This document shows, piece by piece, positions 8,563 to 16,746 of a stretch of DNA of 64,000 bases. Under the pieces are notes generated by a model that saw only the letters and a list, made by a program, of their open reading frames with translations, made no database searches and had not been told where the DNA came from. Within the stretch, counting starts at the first letter, position 1, and the number at the start of each line of letters is the position of its first letter. The stretch is from Planctomycetota bacterium (GTDB taxonomy: Bacteria; Planctomycetota; UBA1135; GCA-002686595), in assembly GCA_020638875.1 (NCBI GenBank), contig JACKHS010000011.1, forward strand, positions 53,686 through 117,685. The letters run 5' to 3'. Made by a program: the position numbers and the translations under genes.

Positions 8563-9675
8563 GTGCGAACGCGCCGTCCGAATCGCCGCCGCGGCCTGCG
8601 CTGGTCGACCGGCGTCGCGGCCTGCCTCGTGGGCTTCTCGCTGGGGCTGCACGCGCAAGGCCTGGTCGAGACGTCGCCGAGCTCGCGCGCGCTGCGCCCG
8701 GTGCAACCCGAGGAGGACGTCGCCGCCCGCTGGCGCGCGCGGCTGACGAGTCAGGACCTCGACGCGCGCGAGGCGGCCTTCGGCGAGCTGGCCATCGCGG
8801 CCGCCCGCGACCCGCGCCTCGTGCAGGCGCTCGAGGAGTGGGCGGCCGGCGACGCGAGCTCGGAGCTGGCGTGGACCGCGCGCCTCGCGCTGCGTGAGCT
8901 CGACCACCCCGCGACCTTGCCGGCGCTCCTGCGCCTGCGCCTGCAGCCCGCCGCGCTGGAGAGCGATCCGCTCACGCCGACGAGCCCGTTCTGCCAGACG
9001 CCCAAGCTCAGCTTGCTGTCGCCGCGCGTCGTCGACCTGCCGCACGGCACCGGCCGACTGCGCGTGATCGAGACGTACCGACTGGAGATCAAACCCGACG
9101 CGGCCACGCTGACCGTGACCAGCGAGGGCGCGCAGGGCGCCGACGAGCGCGTGTACGCGAGCGCCAGCTTGGCCGACCTCGTGGCCGAGCACCCCGACCT
9201 CGCGCGCGACGTCCCCGGGCTCGAAGAGCTCGCGACGCAGCCGATCGCCCACGGCGTGTACTACCAGTGGAAGGCGCGCAGCACCGCGCCCGTCCCCGGC
9301 AACGGTCCGCGCGTGCTGGCCTCGTCGCCGCTGGACGCGCTCTCCCGTGCGGAGACGCTGCCCACCGACATCCTGGGCGTGAAGTGCGTGCCCGTGACGA
9401 CCGAGATCCACGGCGTGCTGCTCGGCCCCGGCGTGGGCTTGCGCGTCGAGCGCCGCGAGCCCGGCACGATCGCCGACCAGCTCGGCCTCGCGCGCGGCGA
9501 CATCCTCACCGAGTTGAACGGCGTGCCGCTGTGCTCGGCCGACGAGCTGAGCCACCTGCTCTCCGAGGCGCAGGGCACGGGCCTGCAGGTGAAGATCCTC
9601 GACCGCTCGGGGCTCGAGCGGACGTTGACCTGGCTGCCGTCGCCCGGGCCGGCGCCCCAGCGGCGCAGCGAGTAG
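8563..9675 (+). CDS. Exported PDZ-domain protein
   Basis: The 370-residue protein starts at GTG behind a strong AGGGAGG. A signal anchor follows an Arg-rich N-terminus (residues ~14-33). A helical region follows (residues ~50-130) that may be a short HEAT-like segment. A C-terminal PDZ domain spans about 285-360, with GLRVERREPGTIADQLGLAR and GDILTELNGVPL. No protease catalytic triad is visible, so it is not a complete DegP/RseP-type enzyme. Its place 10 bp after the anti-sigma gene suggests a role in sensing or transmitting envelope stress to that pair. This is inference from operon context. Confidence 0.75.
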   Translation: MRTRRPNRRRGLRWSTGVAACLVGFSLGLHAQGLVETSPSSRALRPVQPEEDVAARWRARLTSQDLDAREAAFGELAIAAARDPRLVQALEEWAAGDASSELAWTARLALRELDHPATLPALLRLRLQPAALESDPLTPTSPFCQTPKLSLLSPRVVDLPHGTGRLRVIETYRLEIKPDAATLTVTSEGAQGADERVYASASLADLVAEHPDLARDVPGLEELATQPIAHGVYYQWKARSTAPVPGNGPRVLASSPLDALSRAETLPTDILGVKCVPVTTEIHGVLLGPGVGLRVERREPGTIADQLGLARGDILTELNGVPLCSADELSHLLSEAQGTGLQVKILDRSGLERTLTWLPSPGPAPQRRSE

Positions 9676-9786
9676 GGTCCGGCCCCGCGGGAGCGGGCGC
9701 ACGGCGCGCCGGCGGGTTGCCCCGCGGCGGGGGAGCGGGCAGGATCGGCGGCGGACCCACCCCCCGCGACCTCCGCCCCGCACGCC

Positions 9787-10404
9787 ATGCGCCACCTCGC
9801 ACCGCTCGCGCTCGTCCTCGCCCTGCCCTTCGTCCAGGAGCGCGTCTCCAAGAAGGCGCCGACCTTCGAGGAGCTGCACCCCGCCATCGCCAGCGCCTAC
9901 GCCGAGGGCCGCTACGGCCTGGCGATGAACAAGACGCGCGAGCTCCTCGCCGTGCTCTCGCCGAAGTGGACCGAGAGCATCCTGGCCGCGCTGCCCGCCG
10001 CGCCGGAGGGCTACGAGATCGTGCCGCAGAAGAAGCCCGCCGGCGGCAGCGCGATGGCGAACGGCGCGCTCGCCGCGATGGCCGCCTCGGTGGGCACCGT
10101 CGTCGAGCAGAAGTACAAGGGCGACGGCGACACGCTGCAGGTCACCGTCACCGCCGACTCGCCCATGGCGCAGATGTTCGCCATGTGGATCACCAACCCC
10201 GCGCTGCTCGGCGAGGGCGCCGAGGCCGTGAAGTACGGCGCGTACGACGCGATCCTCAAGCAGGAGGGGCAGGGCTGGAGCCTGCAGATCCTGATCGGCA
10301 GCAGCCTCGTCGAGGCCAAGGGGCGCAAGGCGACCGACGAGCTTCTGCTGAAGCTGTTCGACCAGCAGGCGGTCGACAAGCTCGCGAAGGAGCTGGTCTT
10401 CTAG
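9787..10404 (+). CDS. Conserved-looking exported protein, function unknown
   Basis: The 205-residue product begins with a short hydrophobic leader (MRHLAPLALVLALPF), suggesting export. It has no cysteine at the leader end and no family I can name. The middle region is Ala/Met-rich (residues ~80-100), and a C-terminal half with alternating charged and hydrophobic residues looks like a compact mixed fold. Codon use is strongly GC3-biased like the neighbours, supporting a real gene. It is convergent with the TPR lipoprotein gene downstream. A 16-bp perfect palindrome at 10431-10446 lies between the two 3' ends and could act as a shared terminator. Confidence 0.65.
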   Translation: MRHLAPLALVLALPFVQERVSKKAPTFEELHPAIASAYAEGRYGLAMNKTRELLAVLSPKWTESILAALPAAPEGYEIVPQKKPAGGSAMANGALAAMAASVGTVVEQKYKGDGDTLQVTVTADSPMAQMFAMWITNPALLGEGAEAVKYGAYDAILKQEGQGWSLQILIGSSLVEAKGRKATDELLLKLFDQQAVDKLAKELVF

Positions 10405-10461
10405 CAGCCTTCCGAGACGTCACGCGGCGCCGCCGCGGCCGCGGCGACGCGCGCGCGGCGC

Positions 10462-11463
10462 TCAGGCGTCGTCGCGCGCGGCGAGCGCGCGCTCGCAGTC
10501 GCGGCGGATGCGCCACGCGCGCTGGATGTCGGGGTGCTCGAAGTCGAGCCCCGCGAGACGCATGTACGCGTCGATCGAGGCGATGGCCTCCTCGTAGCGT
10601 CCGAGCTTGAGCTGGAGCTGCGCCTTGCGGCTGTACGTCTCGGGGATCGACGGGTCGAAGGCGATGATGCTGTCGAGGTGCTCGATGGCGCGCTCGGGGC
10701 GGTCGAGCTGGTTCGCCAGCGTGGCCGAGGCGGCGAGGTGCACGGCGAGCTCGAGCTCCTCGAGCTTGCGCACGTTGTCGCGCATGCGCTTCTCCTCGCG
10801 CGGGTTGATCTCGGGCCGGCGCAGTTGCTGCTGCCAGAACGCGCGGTCGGCGGCGGTGATGTTCACGATGGCCTCGCCCCACTGGAGCGACGTCTCGTAG
10901 TCGCCGCGCAGCGCCGTGACGCGCATCAGCCCGTTCAGCACCTCGGTGTCGTTGGGCTGCAGCTCCCAGGCCTTCTCGTAGTCCTTCTGCGCCTTCTCGA
11001 TCAACGCCTGCGCGTCCTTGGCCAGGACGTCGGCGCGCGCCTCCGGGTCGGCGGCCTCGGTGTACTGCTCGCCGGTGCGCACCGCGGCGGAAGCCTCCTG
11101 CAACGCGACGCCCATGCGCTCGCGCGCCTCGCCGAGCGACAGCTTCACGCGGAAGTCCTCGCCGCTGGGCAGCGTGGCCAGCACCTGCTCGGCGCGCTTG
11201 AGCTGGCCGGGCTGATCTTGGTAGAGCAGCGCGCGGCCGAGGTAGAGCTTCAGCGTGTAGTCCTTCGGCGCCAGCCCGAGGCCGCGCAGCGCCTGATCCT
11301 CGGCCTGGGCGTACTGGCCCATGGCGAGGTAGGACGCGCACGACTCGGTGTGGATCTCGACCTGGCGCGCCTTCTCCTCCTTCGTGGGACCGGTGGAGCT
11401 GCAGCCGGCCGCCAGCAGGGCGACGAGCAGGAGAGCGCTGGGGGCGGTGCGGGGGAGCGGCAT
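10462..11463 (-). CDS. TPR-repeat lipoprotein
   Basis: The 333-residue protein has a signal peptide ending in a lipobox (LLAAGCSS, Cys about residue 21), so it is predicted to be lipidated and envelope-located. The body is built of tetratricopeptide-like helices, for example YAQAEDQALRGLGLAPKDYT, KAWELQPNDTEVLNGLMRVT and HLDSIIAFDPSIPETYSRKA. The TPR pattern suggests a scaffold for protein-protein contacts. It is the last gene of a minus-strand run ndk-rqcH-TPR, 46 bp after rqcH, and may be co-transcribed. No specific partner can be named. Confidence 0.8.
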   Translation of the reverse strand: MPLPRTAPSALLLVALLAAGCSSTGPTKEEKARQVEIHTESCASYLAMGQYAQAEDQALRGLGLAPKDYTLKLYLGRALLYQDQPGQLKRAEQVLATLPSGEDFRVKLSLGEARERMGVALQEASAAVRTGEQYTEAADPEARADVLAKDAQALIEKAQKDYEKAWELQPNDTEVLNGLMRVTALRGDYETSLQWGEAIVNITAADRAFWQQQLRRPEINPREEKRMRDNVRKLEELELAVHLAASATLANQLDRPERAIEHLDSIIAFDPSIPETYSRKAQLQLKLGRYEEAIASIDAYMRLAGLDFEHPDIQRAWRIRRDCERALAARDDA

Positions 11464-11509
11464 GGAGCGGAGGGCGGAGCGGTGAGGCGGAGAGGACGCG
11501 CGGCGGGCC

Positions 11510-13057
11510 TCAGGAGGCGCGCTCGGGGCGGACTAGCCTAGCGATCCGCTCCGGTTGCATCCTGAGTTCGATCCGGCGGCCCCCGGAGAGGGTCACCAGG
11601 CCCGCCTTCGCGCCGCGCGGCTTGTGCACGAGCTTGCGCGGCGCGACGTGCACGGAGGCCACCTTGGCCTCGCGCAGCGGTGAGAAGTGCACGGCGAGGT
11701 GCGCCGCGTCGAGCAGCTCCTCGGGATCGGGCTCGCCGCGCCGGCCGCCCATGCACAGCACGACGTGGCTGCCCGGTGCCTCGGCGGTGTGCAGCCAGAG
11801 GTCGTTGCCGCGCGCGTGCTTGAAGGTCAGCGCGTCGTTGTCGCGCGCCGTGCGCCCGACGCGGATCTCCGAGCCCTTGCAGCCCTGGAAGACGCGGTAG
11901 GGCACGCGCGGCCCGGGCGCCTTGCGCTTGCGCGGGTCGCCCTCCTGCGCCGGGTCGAGCAGACCCGCGTCCACGGCATCCTCCTCGAGCGCGTCGAGGT
12001 CGCTCGCGTCGTCGAGCGTCGCCGCGCGCAGCGCCTCGAGGTCCGCGAGGCGTCGCCGCGCGCGCTCCAGCTCGCCGGGCAGCTCGGCGCGCGCGCGCTC
12101 GAGCTTCTTGTAGCGCTCGAAGTAGCGCTCGACGTTCTCGCGCGGGCCGCGCTTGGGGTCGAGCTCGATGCGCCGCTGCGGCGCGCCCTCGCTGTACCAG
12201 TCCTCGACGACGACGTGGTCGAGGCCGCGCGCGAGGCGCCCGAGGCACGCGGTGAGCAGCTCGCCGTCGAGGCGCACGCGTTCGGCCTCGCTCGTCGCCG
12301 CGAGCTTCTGCTCGAGGCCGGCGAGCAGCGCGCGCGCGCGGCCGAGCTTGCGATCGACGCGCGCGAGCAGCTTCTTCGAGGCGGCGGCGCGGTCGCGCTC
12401 GCGCACGTCGGCCGACAGCGCGGCCTCGACGCGCCACGAGAGCGGCGCGCGCTGCGGGTGCCCGGCCGCCACCGCGGGCGGCGGCGCGTGCGGCTCGGGG
12501 AAGCCCGCGACCACGCCGTCGAGCTCGGCCGCGGCGGGGGGCTTGCCCGGCGGCGGTTGCCAGGCTGCCCCGACGACGAGGCGCGGCGGGCGTCCGTCCT
12601 TCGGCGGCGGCGGCGCGACGAGCAGCGCGAGCACCTCGTCGTTGCGGCCGAGCAGCACGAGGTTCGCGTGGCGGCCGGTCAGCTCGGCGAGCAGCGCGCG
12701 GCGCTGGTTCGCGGCTGTCTCGCGGAACTCGAGGAGGACGATGCGGTCGCCGCGCACCTGCGCGAGCGAGACGAGGCGCGCGTCCGCGAGCTCCGCGGCG
12801 ACGCGCTGGTAGAACGGTCCCGCCGGGCCGCTGGGGTTGCGTTGCCGGCCTTGCTGCAGGTGCAGGCGCGGCGCATCGCCGTCGGCCGAGAGACGCAGGC
12901 GCCACACGGCGGGCCCGGCCGGGTCGAGCGGGTCGGGCTCGAGCACCAACAGCACGTCGCGCGGCGGCAGGGCCACCAGGTCCCGCAGCCGCGCGCCGGA
13001 GAGGAGCGGGGCGAGCTCCGCGACGAGCTCGCCGATCTGCTTCGCGTTGAGGCTCAA
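11510..13057 (-). CDS. rqcH: NFACT-family ribosome-quality-control protein (RqcH-like)
   Basis: RqcH/Rqc2 proteins bind stalled 50S subunits and add C-terminal alanine tails to arrested chains. The 515-residue protein has an N-terminal NFACT-N domain (about 1-200), a charged coiled-coil centre (~215-330) and a C-terminal NFACT-R domain (~385-490). The NFACT-R domain carries EIRVGRTARDNDALTFKHA and NDLWLHTAEAPGSHVV, the hallmark of this domain. It was formerly annotated as fibronectin-binding protein. It lies 16 nt downstream of ndk on the same strand, so the two are probably co-transcribed. Length is slightly shorter than in Firmicutes. Confidence 0.88.
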   Translation of the reverse strand: MSLNAKQIGELVAELAPLLSGARLRDLVALPPRDVLLVLEPDPLDPAGPAVWRLRLSADGDAPRLHLQQGRQRNPSGPAGPFYQRVAAELADARLVSLAQVRGDRIVLLEFRETAANQRRALLAELTGRHANLVLLGRNDEVLALLVAPPPPKDGRPPRLVVGAAWQPPPGKPPAAAELDGVVAGFPEPHAPPPAVAAGHPQRAPLSWRVEAALSADVRERDRAAASKKLLARVDRKLGRARALLAGLEQKLAATSEAERVRLDGELLTACLGRLARGLDHVVVEDWYSEGAPQRRIELDPKRGPRENVERYFERYKKLERARAELPGELERARRRLADLEALRAATLDDASDLDALEEDAVDAGLLDPAQEGDPRKRKAPGPRVPYRVFQGCKGSEIRVGRTARDNDALTFKHARGNDLWLHTAEAPGSHVVLCMGGRRGEPDPEELLDAAHLAVHFSPLREAKVASVHVAPRKLVHKPRGAKAGLVTLSGGRRIELRMQPERIARLVRPERAS

Positions 13058-13073
13058 GGGCCTCGCCGGCCGC

Positions 13074-13544
13074 TCAGGCCAGCTCTTCGTCGACGTTGTA
13101 GGTCCAGCCGAGATCGACGGGTTCCCAGTCGACGAGGTCGCCCTCCTCGGCGAAGAACAGCGCGAGCTCCTTCGCGGCGGCCTCGGGGCCGTCGGAGGCG
13201 TGCACCATGTTGTTCGAGAAGGACATGCCGAAGTCGCCGCGGATCGTGCCGGGCGCGGCTTCGCGCGCGTTGGTCTTGCCGACGAGCGTGCGCACGACGG
13301 AGATCGCGTCCTTGCCGTCGAAGGCGAGCGCGACGACCGGGCCCGAGGTCATGAAGCTCACCAGGTTCTTGTAGAACGGCTTGGCGGCGTGGTCGGAGTA
13401 GTGCTTCTGGATCGTCTCGAGCGGGAAGCGACGCAGCTTGAGGCCGACGAGCTTGAGGCCCTTCTGCTCGAAGCGGGTGAGGATCGGGCCGATGAGGTGG
13501 CGCTGGACGGCGTCGGGCTTGAGCAGGACGAGGGTGCGTTCCAC
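13074..13544 (-). CDS. ndk: Nucleoside diphosphate kinase
   Basis: Ndk transfers the gamma phosphate of ATP to nucleoside diphosphates. The 156-residue protein begins at GTG (VERTLVLLKPDAV), contains the KPDAV motif, the GP..ALAFDGKDAI segment and the active-site histidine in NNMVHASDG. Length fits the family, with a few extra C-terminal residues. The GTG was chosen because upstream in-frame sequence is low complexity and the family starts here. It is the first gene of the minus-strand ndk-rqcH-lipoprotein run and is divergent from the atp operon across a ~400-bp region. Confidence 0.95.
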   Translation of the reverse strand: MERTLVLLKPDAVQRHLIGPILTRFEQKGLKLVGLKLRRFPLETIQKHYSDHAAKPFYKNLVSFMTSGPVVALAFDGKDAISVVRTLVGKTNAREAAPGTIRGDFGMSFSNNMVHASDGPEAAAKELALFFAEEGDLVDWEPVDLGWTYNVDEELA

Positions 13545-13945
13545 GGCAGGTCTCCGAAGGGCCCGGGCAGGGCGAGTGGGGGGAGGCGGGAGCTCCCCGG
13601 CGAGGGCGCCGGGGCGCGAATCGAGCGGAAGAGCATAGCGTCGACGCGCGCGGACGGGGAGGGCGGTGCGGCCTCGCACGCGGCGCTCCGCACGGGCTGC
13701 TCCACATTTCCCCCGGCTCGGGTTGACCTCACCGGGCGCGTCCCTACAGTGTTCGCCCATCGAAGTCTGCCGACGCGGTCGCGCCTCCCCCGGCGGCCGT
13801 GGCGGGCCTCGGTGCCAGGCTCGTGGAGCGGTCGCCGCGGCGTCCGCGCCGTCGGCCCCTCCCTGACAAGCAGAGGCCTCCCCCGGAGGCCGTCGATTCC
13901 ACGCACCTCCCGGCCGCCGCGCGCACCGGAGACGCACCCCACCCG
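13545..13945. other. Divergent control region between ndk and the atp operon
   Basis: No gene is seen here. The region contains the atp promoter candidate at 13723-13750, leaving a leader of roughly 190 nt before atpZ. I see no clear riboswitch or strong hairpin in the leader. The ndk promoter should also lie here, but no unambiguous boxes are visible on the minus strand. Confidence 0.6.
13723..13750 (+). promoter_or_regulatory. Predicted sigma-70-type promoter of the atp operon
   Basis: TTGACC at 13723-13728 and TACAGT at 13745-13750 are separated by 16 bp, close to the housekeeping consensus in spacing and sequence. It is the best -35/-10 pair seen in the window and precedes the ten-gene atp cluster. 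Confidence 0.7.
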
Positions 13946-14239
13946 ATGTCGCTCCCCAAGACTCCTCTCGACCGAGAGGGCCTCGACGGTGAGGGCGCCG
14001 CGGCGCTGAACGCCTACGCGCGGTACGCCTCGCTCGGGTTCCAGTTCGTCGCCGCCATGGGCCTGTTCGGGTGGTTGGGGTGGTGGCTCGACGGCAAGCT
14101 CGCGACCTACCCGCTGATGATGATCGTCGGGTTGTTCCTGGGCGCGACGGGGGGCTTCATCTCCCTCATCAAAGCCATCCCCCCCTCGAGCTCGCGCCGC
14201 GTCCCGCCGCGCGACGACGACACCCCCCCGACGCCGTGA
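13946..14239 (+). CDS. atpZ: AtpZ/AtpI-like ATP synthase accessory membrane protein
   Basis: This small 97-residue protein has two predicted membrane helices (SLGFQFVAAMGLFGWLGWWL and MMIVGLFLGATGGFISLI) and the G-WLGWWLD-G turn typical of AtpZ-type proteins encoded at the head of F-ATPase operons. The family is associated with ATP synthase assembly or divalent cation supply. The ATG was chosen at the start of the conserved part; the frame is open upstream without support. Its stop overlaps the start of the next gene (GTGA), indicating coupling with atpI. Confidence 0.8.
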   Translation: MSLPKTPLDREGLDGEGAAALNAYARYASLGFQFVAAMGLFGWLGWWLDGKLATYPLMMIVGLFLGATGGFISLIKAIPPSSSRRVPPRDDDTPPTP

Positions 14240-14631
14240 CCCGCACCCACCTCGTCACCCTGGCCGTGCTCCTCGCCGGCGGCTTCGTCGCGCTGCGCGC
14301 CGAGGGCCGCGAGGGGATGGGGGTGCTCGCGGGCGTGCTGTGCGGGACGGGCGTGTCGCTGCTCGGCGGCGCGTGGATGCGCCACGTCTTCCGCACGCGG
14401 CCGCAGCGCGCGCTGCAGGCGTTCGTGGAGACCTTCCTGTTCAAGCTGGCCTTCGTCGCCTTCGGCGCGGCCTGCTTCCGCTACGTCCCCGCCGCCTACG
14501 AGCGCGTGGACTGGCGCGCCTTCCTGGTGGCCTTCGCGGCGAGCGTGCTGATCGTGCACACGCTGGCCGTGTCCGAGAACGTCCGGCTCCTCACCCGCCC
14601 GGCGACCTCCGGGGAGTCCCTCGAGTCCTAG
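14236..14631 (+). CDS. atpI: ATP synthase protein I-like
   Basis: The 131-residue integral membrane protein has about four hydrophobic segments (LVTLAVLLAGGFVAL, MGVLAGVLCGTGVSLLGGAW, FLFKLAFVAFGAACFRYV, FLVAFAASVLIVHTLAV), consistent with AtpI, which assists c-ring assembly. It starts at GTG overlapping the atpZ stop and ends 28 bp before atpB. AtpI sequences diverge strongly, so the call rests on topology, size and position between atpZ and atpB. Confidence 0.75.
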   Translation: MTRTHLVTLAVLLAGGFVALRAEGREGMGVLAGVLCGTGVSLLGGAWMRHVFRTRPQRALQAFVETFLFKLAFVAFGAACFRYVPAAYERVDWRAFLVAFAASVLIVHTLAVSENVRLLTRPATSGESLES

Positions 14632-14659
14632 CGACCCTGATCGAGAGGCAGAACACACC

Positions 14660-15685
14660 GTGAACCTCCTGCGCCCGCTCCTCGCTCTGGCCGTGATCGC
14701 GGCGGCGATCCTCTTCACGGGGAACTTCTCCGAGCACCACAGCCACGAGAGCCCGTTCCAGCAGCTCTACCTGCACCTCATGCCCGCGCGACTGGTGCAG
14801 CACGTCGAGGGCGCCGAGGAGCACGCGGCGCCGAGCGCGCACGAGGCGGCCGCGGAGCACGGCGCCGCCGATGCGCACGGCGCTGCCGATGCCCATGGGG
14901 GCGGCCACGCCGACGCCGCGTCGCTGGTCGCGCTGCCGCTGCCCGCGGCGCTGGCCTTCTTCGGCCGCGAGACCGACCACGGGTACGAGCTCGCGATGAC
15001 GAACCTGCAGGTGTTCCAGATCGCCGCGGTGCTGTTGATCTTCGTCCTGATGAGCGGCATCCCGGGCTACCTGCGCACCGGCCGCGGCGACTGGCTGACC
15101 AAGCTCTTCGCGGGCTTCGCGATGTACGTGCGCGACGAGATGGTCGTGCCGGTGATGGGGCGTCACACCGCCAACAAGTACCTGCCGTACTTCCTGTCGG
15201 TGTTCTTCTTCATCCTGTTCATGAACCTGATGGGCCTCGTGCCCGGCAGCGCCACCGCGACGGCGAGCATCTTCGTCACGGGCGCGCTCGCCGCGACCAC
15301 GCTGCTCTCGATGGTGCTGTGCGGCATGGTCGTCCAGGGCCCCGTGGCCTTCTGGAAGAACCTCGTCCCGCACGTGCCGCTGGCGCTCTGGCCGCTGATG
15401 TTCGTCGTCGAGCTGCTCGGCCTGTTCGTGAAGCCCTTCGCCCTCATGATTCGTCTCTTCGCGAACATGACCGGCGGGCACCTGGTGGTGCTGAGCTTCA
15501 TGGGCCTGATCTTCTTCTTCGCGAACTCGATGGGCGCGGGCGTGGGCTACGCGTCGTCGCCGGTCGCGGTGGGCTTCGCGGTGTTCATCATGATCATCGA
15601 GAGCTTCGTCGCGCTGCTGCAGGCCTACATCTTCACGCAGCTCACGATCATCTTCGTGAACGGCTCGATCCACGCCGAGCACTGA
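14660..15685 (+). CDS. atpB: F1Fo ATP synthase subunit a
   Basis: Subunit a forms the proton half-channels against the c-ring. The 341-residue protein starts at GTG. The conserved helix FALMIRLFANMTGGH carries the essential arginine, and the C-terminal helix ESFVALLQAYIFTQLTIIF matches the family. An unusual insertion follows the first hydrophobic segment: residues ~26-83 contain 11 histidines in an Ala/Glu/Asp-rich stretch, including a GAADAH duplication. It is longer than the usual ~240-270 residues mainly because of this insertion. The gene sits in canonical order before atpE. Confidence 0.96.
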   Translation: MNLLRPLLALAVIAAAILFTGNFSEHHSHESPFQQLYLHLMPARLVQHVEGAEEHAAPSAHEAAAEHGAADAHGAADAHGGGHADAASLVALPLPAALAFFGRETDHGYELAMTNLQVFQIAAVLLIFVLMSGIPGYLRTGRGDWLTKLFAGFAMYVRDEMVVPVMGRHTANKYLPYFLSVFFFILFMNLMGLVPGSATATASIFVTGALAATTLLSMVLCGMVVQGPVAFWKNLVPHVPLALWPLMFVVELLGLFVKPFALMIRLFANMTGGHLVVLSFMGLIFFFANSMGAGVGYASSPVAVGFAVFIMIIESFVALLQAYIFTQLTIIFVNGSIHAEH

Positions 15686-15800
15686 TCCAAGCACGCCCCG
15701 GTCGACCGCCGCGTCGGCACCCGGTCGGGGTCTCCGTTCCTAACTCTCAGCAACCCAACCCTTGGCGGCCTCTCGGGCCGCGAGCAGGAGAAACTCCAGC

Positions 15801-16055
15801 ATGAACCTCCCGATTGAAGACGGCGTCAACGCCGCCATGGACCTCTCGAAGTTCGGTGCGGGCATCGGCGCGGGCATCGTCGCCATCGGCGCCGGTCTCG
15901 GCATCGGCAAGATCGGCGCCTCCGCCAACGAAGGCATCGCCCGCCAGCCCGAGGCCGCCGGCGACATCCGCGGCGGCTCGATCATCCTCGCCGCGCTGAT
16001 CGAGGGTGTGTCCCTCTTCGCGGTCGTGGTGACCCTGCTCATCGCGCTCGGCTGA
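15801..16055 (+). CDS. atpE: F1Fo ATP synthase subunit c
   Basis: The 84-residue proteolipid forms the rotor ring. Two helices flank the ARQPEA loop (residues 47-52), and the ion-binding Glu68 lies in AALIEGVSL. The residue after Glu68 is Gly, and Ile replaces the Gln of sodium-type rings in helix 1, so proton coupling is likely. The ATG at 15801 has GGAG about 10 nt upstream; an ATG at 15762 would add 13 charged residues unlike the family. A near-palindromic hairpin follows the gene. Confidence 0.95.
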   Translation: MNLPIEDGVNAAMDLSKFGAGIGAGIVAIGAGLGIGKIGASANEGIARQPEAAGDIRGGSIILAALIEGVSLFAVVVTLLIALG

Positions 16056-16076
16056 TCTTCGATCGAGGAACGGTAC

Positions 16077-16100
16077 GGGGCGCCCCACGCGGGGCGCCCC
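16077..16100 (+). promoter_or_regulatory. Hairpin between atpE and atpF
   Basis: A 24-nt near-palindrome consists of GGGGCGCCCC twice around ACGC, and can form a strong stem. It lies 21 nt after the atpE stop, inside the operon. It lacks a T-tract. It may protect the 3' end of an atpE-rich transcript or damp downstream expression, as subunit c is needed in high copy. The function is inferred. Confidence 0.45.
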
Positions 16101-16203
16101 CGGCCCCTCGCCCTGCGGCCCGCTCTCTGCCCCCTGGCTCTGGGCCGAGCCCGTCGGTGCCCTCGCCGACGCCCACAGAACACACCCCACCGAACCTGAC
16201 GTG

Positions 16204-16746
16204 ATGCCGAACATCCTCGTCCTCGCCCTGAGTGAAGGCGGCAGCAGCTTCAACCCGCTCGACCCGGGCGGCTCCGGAGGCATGCTCTGGACCTGGGTCA
16301 TCTTCCTCGTCGCCCTGCCCTTCATCTGGAAGGTGGTGATGGGGCCGGTGACCACGGCGCTGATGGCGCGCGACGCCGAGGCCCTCGCGGCCATCGAGAG
16401 CGCGGAGCGCGCCAGCAAGGAGGCCGAGAAGGCCCGCGCCGACATCGAGGTCAAGCTCGGCGAGGCCCAGGCGGGCGCCGCCAAGCTGCTCTCGGAGGCG
16501 CGCGAGCGCGCCGAGGCCCGCGAGCACGAGATCGTCGAGCTGGCCAAGAAGGAGGCCGAGGAGCTGCGCGCGCGCGCCAAGGCCGACATCGAGACGGCCA
16601 AGGACCAGGCGCTCACGGCGATCCGCGCCGAGGTGGTGGACCTGACGCTCGCCGCGGCCGGCCAGGTGCTGAAGCGCCGCGTCGACTCCGAGGACGACCG
16701 CCGCCTGGTCTCCGAGCTGGTCAGCACGACCAAGGCGAGCTCGTGA
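16204..16746 (+). CDS. atpF: F1Fo ATP synthase subunit b
   Basis: Subunit b is the peripheral stalk. The 180-residue protein has one N-terminal membrane helix (MLWTWVIFLVALPFIWKVV) followed by a long charged coiled coil (about 50-150). A single b gene is present, with no b'. A GTG directly before the ATG (16201) is an alternative start. Its stop overlaps the GTG of atpH by 4 nt. Confidence 0.93.
   Translation: MPNILVLALSEGGSSFNPLDPGGSGGMLWTWVIFLVALPFIWKVVMGPVTTALMARDAEALAAIESAERASKEAEKARADIEVKLGEAQAGAAKLLSEARERAEAREHEIVELAKKEAEELRARAKADIETAKDQALTAIRAEVVDLTLAAAGQVLKRRVDSEDDRRLVSELVSTTKASS

Noticed and set aside
13799..13945. N-terminal extension of AtpZ from an upstream start
   Set aside because: The extra residues are Arg/Pro-rich without family similarity and overlap the promoter leader; ATG 13946 fits the family.
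15801..16055. Sodium-type c-ring
   Set aside because: The Gln of helix 1 is Ile and the residue after the ion-binding Glu is Gly, unlike sodium-binding rings.
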